DNA of 64,000 nt from contig JADJPE010000005.1 in NCBI GenBank assembly GCA_016713425.1, positions 4,154,001-4,218,000 of the forward strand, written 5' to 3'. A model generated the notes under the pieces. The model saw only the letters and a program-made list of their open reading frames with translations, was not told the DNA's origin and did not search any database. The stretch is from Deltaproteobacteria bacterium. Lineage in GTDB: Bacteria; Myxococcota; Kuafuiibacteriia; Kuafuiibacteriales; Kuafuiibacteriaceae. The translations under genes and the position numbers were made by a program. Each line of letters opens with the position of its first letter. Position 1 is the first letter of the stretch. Positions 1 through 13,700 of the stretch are shown one piece after another.

Positions 1-930
1 GCTTCGGTGCTCGATGTCGCTCGTCGGTCGGTTCCTTGGCTGGCTCGCTCATTTCCTCGGGTGTTCCAAGAGCTCGAAGGGATTGCTCAAGGTGCGGGGC
101 TTTCGACCGAACAGGCGTGGGCCTTGAACAACCTGACCGATCTTCGCGACGTCTTGGCTTACCGCGCGCCCGACGAAGGCGGGTGTTCGGCCTTTGTCGT
201 GCCGGCCCCGGCCTCGGCTTCGGGCGGCGTGCTGCTCGGCCAGACGTGGGATCTCGCGACCGACAACATGCCGTATGTCTTGGTCGTCGACCGGCGGCCC
301 GACGACGCGCCGCGGACTCTGTCGATGACGCTCGTGGGCTGTTTGAGTCTCATCGGTCTCAACAGCGAAGGGCTTGCGATCGGCACGACGAATCTGCGGA
401 CGACCGACGCCCGGCCAGGGCTCGGCTACCTCGACCTGATTCATCAATCCCTGGCGCAGTCGACGGTCGAAGCGGCGGCCGGCGTCATCGAGGGTGGCCC
501 GCGCGCGGCGGCGCATTTTTACTACTTGGCGGATCAGGACGATCGAACGGCTTTGGTTGAATGCACGGCGACGCGTTCGCGTCGGCTCTCGGCCGCGCGG
601 CTCGAGGCGCCAGAAGTTCACTGCAATCACGTCCTCTGCGACACCTTGTCTTCGCTCGAGGCCGAGACGCCCCCTGGGTCGTCACGGGCTCGCCAGGCGC
701 GATTGTCTGCGTTGCTGCTGGGGGCGCGAGCGAAGAATGAGCGGGGTGTCTCGGTGGAGGATCTGAAATCCGCGCTAAGCGACCATGACGGAGGACCGGA
801 CGCGATTTGTCGACACGACATCAACGGCATCAGCAGCAACGCGAGCGTGATCATGGAGCCCAAGAGTCGCCGCCTCCACGCCGTTCAGGGGCCCGCATGC
901 GCCGGGCGCTGGATCCAGGTAACAATTTGA
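1..930 (+). CDS. C45-family autoproteolytic acyltransferase/peptidase (5' end cut by window)
   Basis: The protein resembles the Ntn-hydrolase family that includes isopenicillin-N acyltransferase (peptidase C45, acyl-CoA:6-aminopenicillanic acid acyltransferase). The frame is open to base 1, so the N-terminus is probably missing; the first in-window start is GTG at 7. Seen: a GGCSAF motif about 60 residues after that GTG, where Cys would become the N-terminal nucleophile after self-cleavage. It is followed by GQTWD, a conserved family segment, and an NGISSNASVI stretch near the C-terminus. The family cleaves or transfers acyl groups on amide bonds; the substrate here cannot be told. It lies 122 bp upstream of the beta-barrel gene. 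Confidence 0.8.
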   Translation, partial: ASVLDVARRSVPWLARSFPRVFQELEGIAQGAGLSTEQAWALNNLTDLRDVLAYRAPDEGGCSAFVVPAPASASGGVLLGQTWDLATDNMPYVLVVDRRPDDAPRTLSMTLVGCLSLIGLNSEGLAIGTTNLRTTDARPGLGYLDLIHQSLAQSTVEAAAGVIEGGPRAAAHFYYLADQDDRTALVECTATRSRRLSAARLEAPEVHCNHVLCDTLSSLEAETPPGSSRARQARLSALLLGARAKNERGVSVEDLKSALSDHDGGPDAICRHDINGISSNASVIMEPKSRRLHAVQGPACAGRWIQVTI

Positions 931-1052
931 AATTGAACGGTTTTTGTTCTGTCTGGCGCGCAGGCTGCCTGCAGGGGGCGCATCGGGCGGCCGCCGGAAG
1001 GTCTGGTGCCTCAGTTGACGGATATCGCAGAACGCGCGAACGTTCCGCCCGG

Positions 1053-1664
1053 ATGTTTGTCCGTACTGTGGCCGCGCTCGTTGGGGTGCTCGTGCTGTTG
1101 TCCGGCGTGCACGCGCGTGCGGCCGAGCCCGTCGCGGTTGAGGAGCCGCCCAAGGTTCAACAGATTGTTGCGGTCGAGCGTGGCGGTTTTGTGGAGGTTG
1201 ACCTCGGCGCCGGCTTCATCGTCAACAAGGTGGACGAGCGTCGCTACGGATTGTCGGTCCTGAGCTCGGTTTATGCGGGCTACGATATCCTGCCCATCTT
1301 GGCCCTTTCGGTGGGCGTGACCGCCTGGGCGGCACCGGTCAGCGAGGACGAAAGCACGCCGACGCCGAGCGGTGACCTCTTCTTTCTGATCCCGATGGCG
1401 AGGGTTCAGGTCGCGCTCTTGACCACCGAGCGACATTTTGTCTGGGTCCGCGGAGGCGCCGGGTTCTCGTTCGGGCTCCCTCGGCGTTTGGATGAGGCTT
1501 CGTACGGCGGCAACGGCCCCGCCTTTTCAGGAACGATCGGTTTCGAACGGTTTACGCGACTTCGCCATTTCTCGATCGGCGTTGAAGCGGGCGCGCTTGT
1601 GGTGACGAAGCCTTCGGTGGGTATCGGTGTCTTCGCTCAGCCCACGCTAAAATACACGTTCTAA
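1053..1664 (+). CDS. Small outer-membrane beta-barrel protein
   Basis: This 203-residue protein begins with a clear signal peptide (MFVRTVAALVGVLVLL, cleavage near VHARA-AE). The mature part has alternating Gly/aromatic beta strands and ends in LKYTF, a terminal aromatic typical of barrel proteins inserted by the Bam machinery. The frame is open further upstream to 807, but ATG 1053 is chosen because the signal peptide starts there and the upstream part overlaps the previous gene. It directly precedes the giant TPR gene. In Myxococcus the Glt gliding apparatus contains outer-membrane barrels (GltA, GltB, GltH) encoded with GltI/GltJ, so such a role is possible, but this is inferred from position only. 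Confidence 0.7.
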   Translation: MFVRTVAALVGVLVLLSGVHARAAEPVAVEEPPKVQQIVAVERGGFVEVDLGAGFIVNKVDERRYGLSVLSSVYAGYDILPILALSVGVTAWAAPVSEDESTPTPSGDLFFLIPMARVQVALLTTERHFVWVRGGAGFSFGLPRRLDEASYGGNGPAFSGTIGFERFTRLRHFSIGVEAGALVVTKPSVGIGVFAQPTLKYTF

Positions 1665-1780
1665 GTTCTTCACCTCGCTCGCATATTCGCGCGTGCTCTC
1701 GCTCAGACTTGGCGTGCGCGTCCCCGGCTTGCGGTTGGCAAGTGGACGGTGTCTCCGGTCAAAGCTATCGTTCGAGGCCA

Positions 1781-4700
1781 ATGCCGGACCAAGAGCCCTT
1801 GGGTGGCGCGACCGTTACCGCCCTATCCGAACCGAGCCAAGCCGCGGCGCCCGATGCGATGGAAACCTCGGACGGCGTTCTCACCCGCGATGCCGCCGCC
1901 GCGAGCGATGGTTGCACTGAGGCTTCGGCCGAGGTCGCCGCCGGCGGCGGGTCTTTAGCCACGACGGCGACGAGCACCGGGAGCGAAGCCAAGACCGGTG
2001 TCGTGACGGATCCGGTGCAGCGACCGCTCGACGACCAAGGACGGTTCGATTCCGATCGCTTCGCCTCCATTGAAGCGACGCTGGAGGGCGCCGGTCGGGT
2101 CAACGATCTGGTGGAGCTGCATAGGTTTTCGGCGGAGCTCGCGCCGGACCCGGCCTTTGGTCGTCGTCGGCTGCTGTCGGCAGGGCTCTTGTGCTTCGAC
2201 CGACTTCAAGACCCGAGACGCGCCGAGCCCTACCTCCGTCGCGCGCTTGCGACGGCACCCGGGGATCTCGAAACGATGGAGGCACTCGCTCGCGTGCTGG
2301 TCTCGCTCGAACGCTTCGAGGAGGCGGCGAGCATCCTTGAGCGCCTCGCCGAAGGGTCCGAGGGTCGCGACAAGGTGCGTCGACTCGTGGCTCTGGCCGA
2401 GCTTTGCGATCAGAAGTTGGGACAAGCCGATCGCGCGATCGAGGCACTGCATGTCGCATTCACCTTGGATTCGACCGATGTATCCATTCTTGACCGCGCA
2501 CGTCTCATCTTGGCGCGCGAGGATCGCTGGGAAGACGCGAAGCAAGTCCTCGATCTCGTGGCCAATGTTGTCCTGAGCGGTCTGGACGAGAATGCGGTCT
2601 CCCCAGCGTCAGGGCCGAGTGTTGCCGCCGATGACGAGAACCAGAGTCGGGCGGTAAGCCCTGGCCCGTGGTCACAGGATGTCGCGACGGCTGAAGTTGC
2701 AAGGCCGATTGCGACCGGCACGCGAACGGTCGCTGATATTGCTGCCGCGTATCGATTGCTCGGGGTACGCCTGCTCGCCAACGCGACGAAGCATCCGCTT
2801 GCGGAGGCTTGCCTCGAGCGCGCCCGCGCACTGGGCGATCGTGAAGCGCTGAGCAAGCTCGATGAGCTGGCTCACCTCCGCCAGGCATGGGCCGAGCGAG
2901 CGTCTGCGTTCAGAGACGAGGGCTTCGAGGCGCGGGACAAGCGAAAGGCCGCCCAGCTTTACCTCAGGGCCGCGGAGCTCTTTCATGTCTACGGGAAGGA
3001 TCCGATGCGGACCGAGGAGTTCGTCGAGCGCTGCATGATCCTTTGCCCGGGCTTTGAGCCCGCACTTCGCTTCATCGAGGAAGCGTACCTTGCCGAGGGA
3101 CGGCAGGATGATCTCATCAAGCGGCTCAATGGCATGGCGGCGTCGGTCAAGGATCCAGCCGCGAAGGCGCAGATTCTTCTGAGGGTGGCCGAGATTCTGG
3201 AGCGCGGACTTTGGGGCGATTCCGAGGATGTTCGCCAGGATTCGCACGCGAGCGCCTCCGAAAGCGGGGCGGAAAGCGCCGCAGAAGGAGACGCAGAACG
3301 CGACGCAGAAATCGACGCGAAGGGCCAAGCAGAGGGCCGAGGAGAGAGCGACGCTGACGACCACGCCGAGCGAAAAAGGCATTCAAACGCTCTCCTGACG
3401 AATGAAGTTATCGCGGCCTATCGCCGGGCGCTTGCCGTCCAACCCGGAAACCGCGAGGCGGTGGCGCGCGCGAGTGCTCTGCTCGAAGCTCAGGGGCAGC
3501 CTGCGGAACGCACGGAAGTACTCGAGGAACTCCTGCGCTCGACGGACGATGTTTTCGTTCAGACCGCTGTGCGCTCAGAGCTTGGCCACCTCTACGCGAT
3601 TCGCCTTGGCGATTCGGCCCGAGCGCGAACGCACTTCGAGGCCATTCTTGCGCGGAATCCGAATCATTTCGAGGCCGCCAGCGCGCTACGAGCCCTCTAC
3701 AAGGACGCTGAAGAGTATGGCCTTCTCCTTGGCGTCCTCAAGATCTTGGTCGACTACGCGCCCGACCTGTCGGCGCGTGTTGCCCTGCTTCGGGAGGTCG
3801 CTGCCGTCGCCGAGAACGTCAGCCAGGAGGAGGCGTTCTCAGCGTATCGCCACATATTTGAGATTCTGCCCCAGGACGAGGACGCCCGTGCTCAACTCGA
3901 GCGCTTGGCGGCTGACCTTGGGCGTTATCAGGCGCTCGCGAGTACCTACGTCGCCGCGGCGACCGGACGTAGCGGCGCTCTCGCTGCAAACTTGTGGGCG
4001 CAGGCGGGCCGCGTCTATGAAGCCCACCTCCCGCGGCCCGCCGATGCGATCCGAGCCTTTCGCACCTCGCTTCTACTCGAGCCTGGTCACCCTGAGGCCG
4101 AGGCCGCGCTTGAGCGCCTCTTGCGAGAGCAAGACGACCCGGCGGCCCTTGTCGAAGTGCTGCGCACACAGCTTGCCCGTACTTCGGACCCGGAAGAGTC
4201 GGTCATGCTCCGAGCCAAGATTGGCGAAATTTTGGGCCGAGAGCTCGGCGATTTCGACGGTGCGCTCGCGATCTTCGAGGAGCTGCTCGAAAAAGCGCCG
4301 AATTCACCGACCCTGCCGATCGTTCTCGCGAGTCTCGATGAGCTGTATCAGCGCCGAGGCGACTGGGCTCGGCTCGAGGCGATCTTGGCCAAGCGCATGG
4401 ACGTTGCCACGGAACCCGCGGAGTTGGCGTCCCTCGGATGTCGTCGCGCGCGTGTGCTTATGGAGCACCTGGGCTCGACCGAGCCCGCGGCGTCGATCTA
4501 TCTCGATGTCGTCCGCGCGGATGCTGCGAACGCGGAAGCCGTGCACGCGCTCGAGAACTTCGCCCGCGAAGGCGTCATGCGCCTCGATATTGCGCGTGTC
4601 TTGCAAGACGTCTTCGAGAAAAGCGGGCAGTTCTCTCGGCAGGTCGAGATGTTGCGACATCTTCTCGACTCTGAGCTTTCGCCCAAGGCTCGGTCAGCGC

Positions 4701-7700
4701 TCGCGCTCAAGGCGGCGCGGATTGCTGAAGAGAGGGCCCAGGATCTAGCGACAGCGTACGATCATGCGTACACCGCGCTCGACAATGACCTCGAGAGCGA
4801 GGAGGCCTTGGCGCTCTTCGTTCGCTTGGGTGTTCTTGCAGGTATGGCCGACGGTGTGGCTCGGCGGCTCGAACAGCTGCTCGAGCGACCGAACCTCGGT
4901 GTTTCGGCGGTCGCGTCCCTCGCCACAGCGCTCGGTGGCGTCTATGAGGATGCGCTGGGTGCGCGGGAGCTTGCCATTGCGAGCTACGGGCGGGCCGTGA
5001 AGGCCGATGGTCGGGCCCGCCAGGCGGTTGCGGCGCTCGAGCGGATTCTCGGCGCGGATTCTCGCTGGCCAGAGCTTGCGGACCTCCTTGCTGCTCGGAT
5101 CGAAGCCGAAGACGACCCGGACGCAAAGGTCGAGCTCGGACTCGCCCTTGGCGCGATCCGCGAGGCGCATCTTGGCGACCGGGAGGGGGCGATCGATGCC
5201 TTCAAAGCCGTGCTCGCTTTGCAGCCGAAGGAGGCCACTGCACTCAACGGTTTGGCGGAAGCCTTGGACGAAGCGGCCCGATATCCTGAGCTCGTCGAGG
5301 TCTTGGATCAACTTCGTGAAAACGCACCCGACGACGCGACACGAAGCCAACTGGATGTGCGCGTCGGCGACGTGTTTCAGAACAACCTGTCGGACAAGGC
5401 GGCGAGTTTCGAGCGCTATCGACGAGCGCTTGCGCTCAACCCGAACGCAAGAGGCGCGGTGCGAGGCCTTGAATCGCTCCTCAGAGAGCCGGCCGTCGGC
5501 GTCGCGGCGGCCGAGGTGCTCGAGCCTCTGTACCTTGGCGATGCGCGGTGGAAAGAGTTGGTTACGGTGCTCGAAGTTCGACTGGAGACGGTCGAAGGCG
5601 CCGAAGACCGTCGAGCGCTGCTTTTGCGCCTGGCCACGATCCTGGAGGAGAATGTCGCTCGCCCTGAGGCCGCCTTCGATATGTTGGTCAAGGCCTTTTC
5701 GGAAGGCTGGGTGGATGAACAGGCACGCACCCACCTGTACCGGCTGGCCAATCGCGCGGGCCGGGCGCCTGCGCTTGCGACGCTCTACGAGGAATATCTC
5801 GCGCGTATCTCCACCGTACCTTCGGGCGAAGATCTGGTGTCGGATTCTTCATCGGAGGCCCGGCCGGCGGCTGTTGTCAGGGCCGTGTTTTTGCGAGAGC
5901 TCGCGCGCCTCTACGATGGTCCCGCCGCCGACGCGGGCCGGGCCCGTCACGCGTGGTCGACGCTCGCCGAGCTCGCGCCGAACGACGAGGAGGCGTTGGC
6001 GGCTCTCGAGCGCCTTCATGGCGCGGGCGATGATCCGGAGGCGCTCGCGGATGTCTTGATGGCGCGGAGCGAAGCTTCGTCGTCGGTCGATGAGCGGGTT
6101 GCCTTCGCGAAGCGGGCCGCTGTCCTGTATGAAGACGGCGCCGACGACCCAGAGCGTGCTGCGCTTGCGCTCGAATATGCGGCGGAAAACAACCCGAACG
6201 ATCGTTCGACGCTTCAGGAGTTGGCGCGCGTCTACGGGGAACTCGGGCGCGTGAAGCAGCAGCGCGATGCGATGCGTCGTGAGGCTGAACTCATCGAAGA
6301 ACCGCTCGCCAAAGCCAACGCCTTCGTGGCGGTTGCCGAGCAAAGCCTTCAGCTCGGCGAGACGGACGAGGCGATCATGGCCTACGAAGCAGGGCTCCGC
6401 CTTGCCGTCGATCATCAGGCGGCGCGCACCGGACTCGAAGCATTGCTTACGAGTCCCGATGCGCCGCGGGCGGCGCTTGCGCTCGAACCGGTGTATCGCA
6501 CGCTGGGCGACTGGCCCCGTCTCGTCGAGGTCTACGAGATCCTGGCGGCGGCATCAACCGACACCCAGGAGCGAGTCGAGCGGCTCGTGGCCATTCGGTC
6601 GATCTACGAGGAACGACTGCGCCAGCTCGAGAAGGCCTTCTCGGCGGCGTCCCGCGCCTTCTTGGAGATGCCCTCGAGCGACGAGCTCCTGACCGCGTTT
6701 GAGCGCCTTGGACGCGCTTCTGGGAACGTCGAGGAGCTGCTCGCGATCCTTGAAGATCGGGCCGAGGCGTTGGCGCCGGGCAGCAACGAACGCCACGCGC
6801 TACGTCTGCGCATCGCGCGGCTTTGCGAGTCGATTCTGCGCGACCGCGCTCGGATTCTCGAGGCTTGGAATCGCGTCCTAGCGGAGCGAAGTCACGATCT
6901 TTCCGCTCTGAAAGCGCTCGAAGAGCTGCACCAAAAGGGCGGCGAGCTTCGCGAGCTTGCGGGTGTCCTTCGACGTCAGGCCTACGCCGTCGAGGCGCCG
7001 GAGGCCCGAGTGGAGATCCTCCGTCAGACCGCGTTTCTCCTCGATGAGAAACTTGGCGATCGCGTAGCCGCATGTGCGTTGTACGAAGAACTCCTCGAAG
7101 TTGCGCCGCAGGACCAGCGTGCGCTGGGGAGGCTCGATGCGATCTACAGCGAGACACGTGCCTACGAAGAGCTGGGTCGGGTGATCTCCGAGCAGCTTCA
7201 GCATGTCGAAGGTCCGAGCCGGGCGCCTTTGTTGCTGCGGCTGGGGAACCTCAGGCGGATGCATCTCGACGACCCGCGGTCGGCGCTTTCGGCCTTCGGG
7301 GAGATCTTGGCGTTTGGGCAGGAGGCTGGGCCCGCTTTCGACGGTGCTCTCCTCGCGATCGAAGACCTGATCAACAAGCTGAAAGGGAAGGGCAGCCGCC
7401 CCGACGTCATCAAGGCGGCTTCGTTGCTCGTCGAGCCGCATCTGGTCGAGAAGCGCGACTTCGCGAAGGTCGTCGCGATGAAAGAGCTTCGAATCGCCAC
7501 GGCCGACACCCAGGATGAACGTCGACGCTTTTTGCTCGAGGTTGCCGATGTGTACGAGACGAACCTCGCACAGGTCGAGATGGCGTTCGTGACGATGACG
7601 CGCGCGTTCATCGAGAAGCCCGATGAGCCCGATCTCGCCGACCAGATCGAGCGACTCGCCAAGGCCGCCGATGCGCACGAAGAGCTCGCTGAGCTCTATG

Positions 7701-10700
7701 CGCAGGTCCTGCCCGCGATCGAAGACAACCAGCTCGCGCTTCGGTTTGCTCGTCGCGCCGCCCATATCTACGACACCCAGCTTCAACGCGGAATCGCCGC
7801 GATTCCGCTCTACCGGCAAGTTCTGACGCTCGTGCCCGATGATACATCAGCGTTGACGGCCCTCGAGCGATTGCATCGTCGGGCGGGGCAGCCGGAAGCG
7901 CTCGTCGAGGTTCTGCGATCCATGCTCCGGGTGGCCGAGGATACCGAGCAGCAGGCGAACCTCTGGGAGCAGATCGCGCGCATCCTCGAAGAGGAACTCC
8001 ACGATCTCGAGGGCGCGCTCGATGCCTACCGCGCCCTCCTCGCGCTTGCGCCCCGGAACCTCCGCGCTCAGCGCGCGTTCAATCTTATCTCCGAACGCCA
8101 GAGGCGCTTCTCGGACCTAGCGCGCGGGCTTCAGCGTGAGATCGAACTCCTCGCCGACGAGGACGAGGCGGTTCAAGTGCGCTTGCGGTTGGCGGCTGTC
8201 CTCAGGGACGAGCTTGGCGATTTTGAAGCTGCACTCGAGGTCTATCGCGACGTCTTGACCACTCGCGCTGAAGACCCGGGGGCCATCGCGGGGTTGGTCG
8301 CGGTCGGGCAGAAGGAAGCCTCACTTCGTGGGCGCGCTGCGAAGCTCCTTGCCCCAATCTACCTAGGTCGTGGCGCGCTCGACGATTACATCGCCTGCCT
8401 CGAGTCGCAAGTCGATGACGCCGAGGACTCGTCTGCGCGCAAGGCACTCTTCGAACGCATCGCGGAGATCTATGAAACGCGATTCGGCAAGATCGAACAC
8501 GCCTTCACGTATTATCAGCGCGCGTTTCATGAGGATCCAAGCGGCGTCGACGTTCGTGAGAATCTCGAACGTCTTGCGAGAGAGAACGGACTCTTCGAGG
8601 AGCTCGCGGGATATTACCTCGACGAGCTCGACGATGTGTCCGACCGCGAACTGCGGCTCCTTCTTCACCGACGGGTTGCGCACATCTACGACCGGGAGCT
8701 CGAGGCCGCGCGGCACGCGATCTCGGAGTATTCGAAGATCCTCGACCTGGAACCGGCCGATCCGGATGCGCTCCGCGCGCTTGAGCGGCTGTATCGTCAA
8801 GCCGGATCTTTTGGGCTGCTGGCGGATGTCTACCGCCGGCGCATCGCACAATCCGAGGACGATGAAGTTCGTGTCGCGTTGATGCGCGAATTTGCACGTC
8901 TTCAAATCGAGGATCTCGACGACACGCAGGGGGCCACGGCAACCTTGCGCCGGCTTCTGGAGATCGAGCCGAACGACGTCGAAGCGCTTCGCAGTTTGGC
9001 GCGGCTTTGTGGCGCGCAGGGACGCTCGGCCGAGCTCGCCGACGTCTTGGGCCGCATTCTCGCGGTCGTCGAGAAGCACGGCCCCATCGCACTCGAAGCG
9101 ATGCTCGACTTGGCGCGAGTGAAGGAAACGCGGCTTGGGGACTTGGGTGGCGCCTACGCGCTTTATCGCGAGATCCTTGCCGCCGATCCGACCCACGAAG
9201 CAACGCGCGACCATCTCGAAGAGCGACTCCAAGACGCGATGGCCGAAGAAGATTTGGACCTCGCGACGACATCGAGCGAGCTCCTCACAGACGCGATGAG
9301 GCGCTCTGAGGAGTGGCAGCCATTGGTCGCGGTGCTGCGGCTTTGGGCCTCCGTCGCGCGAAGCGATCTCGAACGCGTGCCTATGACCCTCGAGGTGGCG
9401 CGAGTCTATCGTGATCGCCTGGAGCAACCCGAGCTGGCTTTTGCTGCGTTCTGTCAGGTCTATGAAAGCGCGCCCGGATTGGCGGAGGTCAGAGACGAGC
9501 TGTGCGAGCTCGGCCAACGCTTGTTCATGGTCGAGAAGCTGGTCGATGTCCTCCGACGCGGCTTGGCGGGCGTTGTCGACAGCGAAGTTGCGCTCGATAT
9601 CGAGCGGCGTATCGCGCGTTTGATCGAAGCGCAGCTCGGCGACCGGGACAAGGCGGCCGAGGCCTGGCAAGCGGTGCTGGCGCGCGTGCCTGACGATGAA
9701 GACGCCTTGCTTGCGCTCGACAAGCTTTATCTTGCGCTGGGTCGCTGGGGCGCATTGACCGATGTCCTCGAGGCCCGGCTGGCCGGGGCTGCTTCGGATG
9801 ATGAGCGCTTTGAGCTCAATTTCCGGGTCGGGACGATCTGGGACGAGTGCCTGGGTGAGCCGTCGGAGGCGCTCGAGTACTTCCGTGCGGCGAGACGATA
9901 CAAGCCTTCCGACAAAGATACGCTCCTCGTTCTTTCGCGTCTGCTGACGCCCGAAGAGGATCCCGAGGAGCTCGAGGTGATTCTTCGCGCCCTGATCGAG
10001 CAGGCGGATGACGATCGGGAGCAACTTCGTTTGCGTCCGCGCCTCGCCGAGCTCCTGGGAGCGCTCGACGATCGGTCGTCGGACGCGATCGATGAGTGGC
10101 GTCTCGTGCTCGAACTCGACCCGCGCAGCGCCGCGGCGCGCCTCGCGCTCGAGACCTTGTATGAGGCAGAAGGCCGTTGGGTCGAGCTTGCGGAGCATCT
10201 CGAGACTGGCCTTCGGGATGCATGGGAAGAGAAGGACGTCTTGCGGCTCCAGCGGAAGCTTGCCCTCGTCAAGGGCACGCGACTCGGCAGCATCGACGAG
10301 GCCATTCGTTCTTGGGCGGAGATCCTTCGACGAAATCCGAACGACCTCGAGGCGCATCGCGCATTGAGACAGATCTACCGAGATGCGGGTCGATGGACGG
10401 ACCTCGTCCAAACGCTGAGAAGGCTCGTGCCGCTCCAGAGCGATGCCGAGAGCGTGAAGGATCTGCGCTTTGAGCTTTCGGAAGTCTATCTCGATAAACT
10501 CCGTGATAACGATGAGGCGATCGAGGCAGCGAAACGGGTCTTTGACGTCGAGCCGCATACGCTCGACGAACTCGTTCGTCTCGAAGACATATTCGTGCGC
10601 ACGGGAGCTTACGCGGAAGCGGTGAAAGTTCTTCAGGCACGCGTCGCGATCACGGAATCCGACGGCGAGAAGATCGATCTCCTGTTCGAGGTTGCGCGGC

Positions 10701-13700
10701 ACTACGAGCAGAACATCGGCCGACGAGCGGGCGCAGCGTCTGCCTACGAACGAATCCTCGAGATCGCACCCGATAGCGCAAAGGCCTACGACGCGCTGAC
10801 GGCCATGTTCGAAGCGACGGGCGAATATCGAAAGCTCGTCGAGCTCTACAATCGGCGACTGGATGTCACCGAGGCGGCCGATGCTCGTCGAAAATTGCTG
10901 TTCGCCATCATCGACGTCCAAGAGCGCTGGCTCGGACATCCAGCGTTGGCTTTCACCGCTGCGGTGCGCGCGTTCGGGGAAGAGGGCGCCGACGCCGAAG
11001 CGCAGGCGATCGCGGAGCGCCTCGCGGAAGAAACCGGAAGCTGGGAAGATCTTGCCGATGTTTTCGAGGTCCAGATCGGTGAGGTCAACGTGGCGCGCGC
11101 CCTCGAGTTGCGCCGCCGGTTGGGCGAGATCTGCCGCGAACACCTCGAGGATCTGGAACGGGCCGAAGAACAGTTCACCCGCGTCCTCGAATACGAGCCC
11201 GAGGACGAAGTTGCCCGCCGAAATCTCATTGAGTTGCTCGAGATGGGAGGGCGATGGGGGGATCTCGTCCAGCGTCTCGATGATGAGTCCGAACGCACGT
11301 CGGACGAGGTAGAAAAGAAGCGGATCTTTCGTCGCATCGCTGAGATCGAAGAAGGTGAGCTCGACAACATCGAGGGCGCGATCGCGAGCCTCAAGCGCAT
11401 TTTGGATTTCGCGCCTGATGACCGAGAGGCGCTTCTCGAGCTCGTTCGGATCTTTCGGCGGACTGAGCGTTGGCATCCGCTCCTCAATGCGCTCGAGCGA
11501 AGGCTTCAAGCCGCTCACGACGATGATGAACGGGTCGCGATCCGATTCGAGATCGCGGGTGTCTACGAAAGAGGCCTCGGCAACACCGAGCACGCGATCG
11601 AGGCCTATCGTGACGTCCTGGCCGTAGACGGACGACACCCGGCGTCTCTCGCTGCCCTCGAGCGCTTGTACACTCAGGCTGAGCGATGGGATGAGGCGAT
11701 CGAAATCCACGAACGGCAAGCCGAGGCTTCCTCTTCGGCGGAAGAAGAGGTCGCGATTCTCGCGCGAATCGCGTCGATCCAAGAGGAGCACTTCGATGAC
11801 CTCGAGCGTGCATCGGCCACGCTGGTACGGGTGTTGGAAGTTCAGCCGGACCATTTGCCGACCATTCGCGAGCTCCAGCGGATCTGGCGGCAAACGGGGG
11901 CTTGGGAAAACCTGGTCGAAGCGTACGAGCGTCACATTGAGCTGGCGACGAAGCCGGAAGAACTCGTCGAACTCCATACGCTCGTTGGCGATGTGTACCA
12001 GACGGAGCTTGGAGCGTCGGCCAAGGCGGACGAGGCCTACCGCCGCGCGCTCTCCGTTGATCCAAGGGCCCTTGCGCCGATTCATGCGCTCGGCGAGCTC
12101 CATGAGAAAGAAGGTCGTTGGTCCGAAGCGCTCGACCTCTTGGCGCGCGAAGGCGAAATCCTCGGCTTCGATCCGACCGCCGCGACCGTCCACTTCAGGA
12201 TGGGGCGCATCAATGAGGAGATGCTCATCGACCGCGACGCTGCGGTGGCGGCCTACTCGAAGGCGCTCGACGTCGACCCCGGGTTCGAGCGGGCACTGAT
12301 CGCGCTCCGTGGCATCTACTCCGAGGATGACGACCTCGAGAAGGTGGTCGTGCTGACTGCGCAGCAGGCCGACCATACGGATGATCCGGAGGCACGGGCG
12401 GGACTCTTCTTTGAGGCAGGTCGGATCACGGAAGAGGACCTCGAAGACCTGCCTCAGGCTATCGAGCTGTTCTTGAGAGCGCTCGACGCATCACCGGGAC
12501 ACATCGAGTCGTTGGCGAGCTTGGCGGACATCTACTTCGATGATGAACGCTGGGCCGATGCTCAGAGCCTTCTGGAGCGCCTCGTCGAGCGGCTCGACCC
12601 CGGCAATGAAGACCATGCGCTCTATCGGCAGCACTATCGGCTCGCATACATCGCCGAGAAGCTCGGGGATGATGCGCGCGCGCTCGATCATTACCTCATC
12701 AGCTACGAGTTGAATTCGCTCTCCCTGCCGACGCTCGAAGGTCTGGGCGCCGCGCTGCTCCGAGCCGAGCGATGGGAGGATGCGCAACGCATCTTTCAGA
12801 CGATTCTGGTTCACCACCGCACGAAGCTCACTGAGGCCGAGGTGGTCGACCTTCACTACCAGCTTGGCGAACTCGCCTCAAAGTTGGGGCAACTCGATCG
12901 TGCGCGATCGAGCTTCGAGAAGGCGCTCAGCCTCGACGATATTCACCAGCCGACGCTGAGGGCGTACGCGGAGCTGGCTGAAATCACGGGAGACTGGGAG
13001 GAGAGCTACGACCTGCGGGAACGCCTCATCTCTCAGCTCGACGGCGATGAGAAGCGAGACGCTCTCGTTCATCAGGCGAAGCTCTGCGAAGAGAAGATCA
13101 AAGAGCCTTATCGTGCCATCGATGCCTATGTCGGCGCCAAGAAGCTCGCCGATGACAATGTTGAGATTCTGAGAGCGCTCGTTCGGCTGTTCAATGAGAC
13201 GCACCAGGCGCAGCACGCGATCGAGATGCTCAAAGAATTGACGGCGCTGCTCCGGGACGCGACCGAGCGGCGAGATGTCTTCCTCGAGCTTGCGCGGATC
13301 TTTGCCGATGAGCAGAGCCTTCCTCAGGAGGCGGTCGACGCTTTGAACAAGGCGCTCGACGTCGATCCTATGTATCTGACCGCTTTCGAGAGGATCGAGC
13401 AGATCTTGTATCGACTCCGCGATTGGACGGGGCTCGAGGATAACTATCATCGGATGCTCAAGCGCATTCCGAAGGAGCAGATCAAGGCGAGATGCATTCT
13501 GTGGCGCTCCCTCGGAGATCTCTACTTGAAGGTCCTCAAGAACGAGGAAGGAGCTCGTGTCGCGTACGACGTGGTCCTGAAGATGGACCCATCCGCCAAC
13601 GACGTGAGCTTTGCGCTCGCTGACTTGTGTCGTCGGCGACGCGAGACTGCGCCGCGAGCCGTCGAGCTCTATCATGGGCTCGTCGTGTCGGCTGAAGACC

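Noticed and set aside
807..1052. 82-residue extension of the beta-barrel gene
   Set aside because: It overlaps the previous gene and would bury a perfect signal peptide that begins at 1053.
8363..12376. 1337-codon minus-strand open frame inside the giant TPR gene
   Set aside because: Product of high GC and codon periodicity of the TPR repeats; no recognisable domain, while the plus strand shows continuous TPRs.
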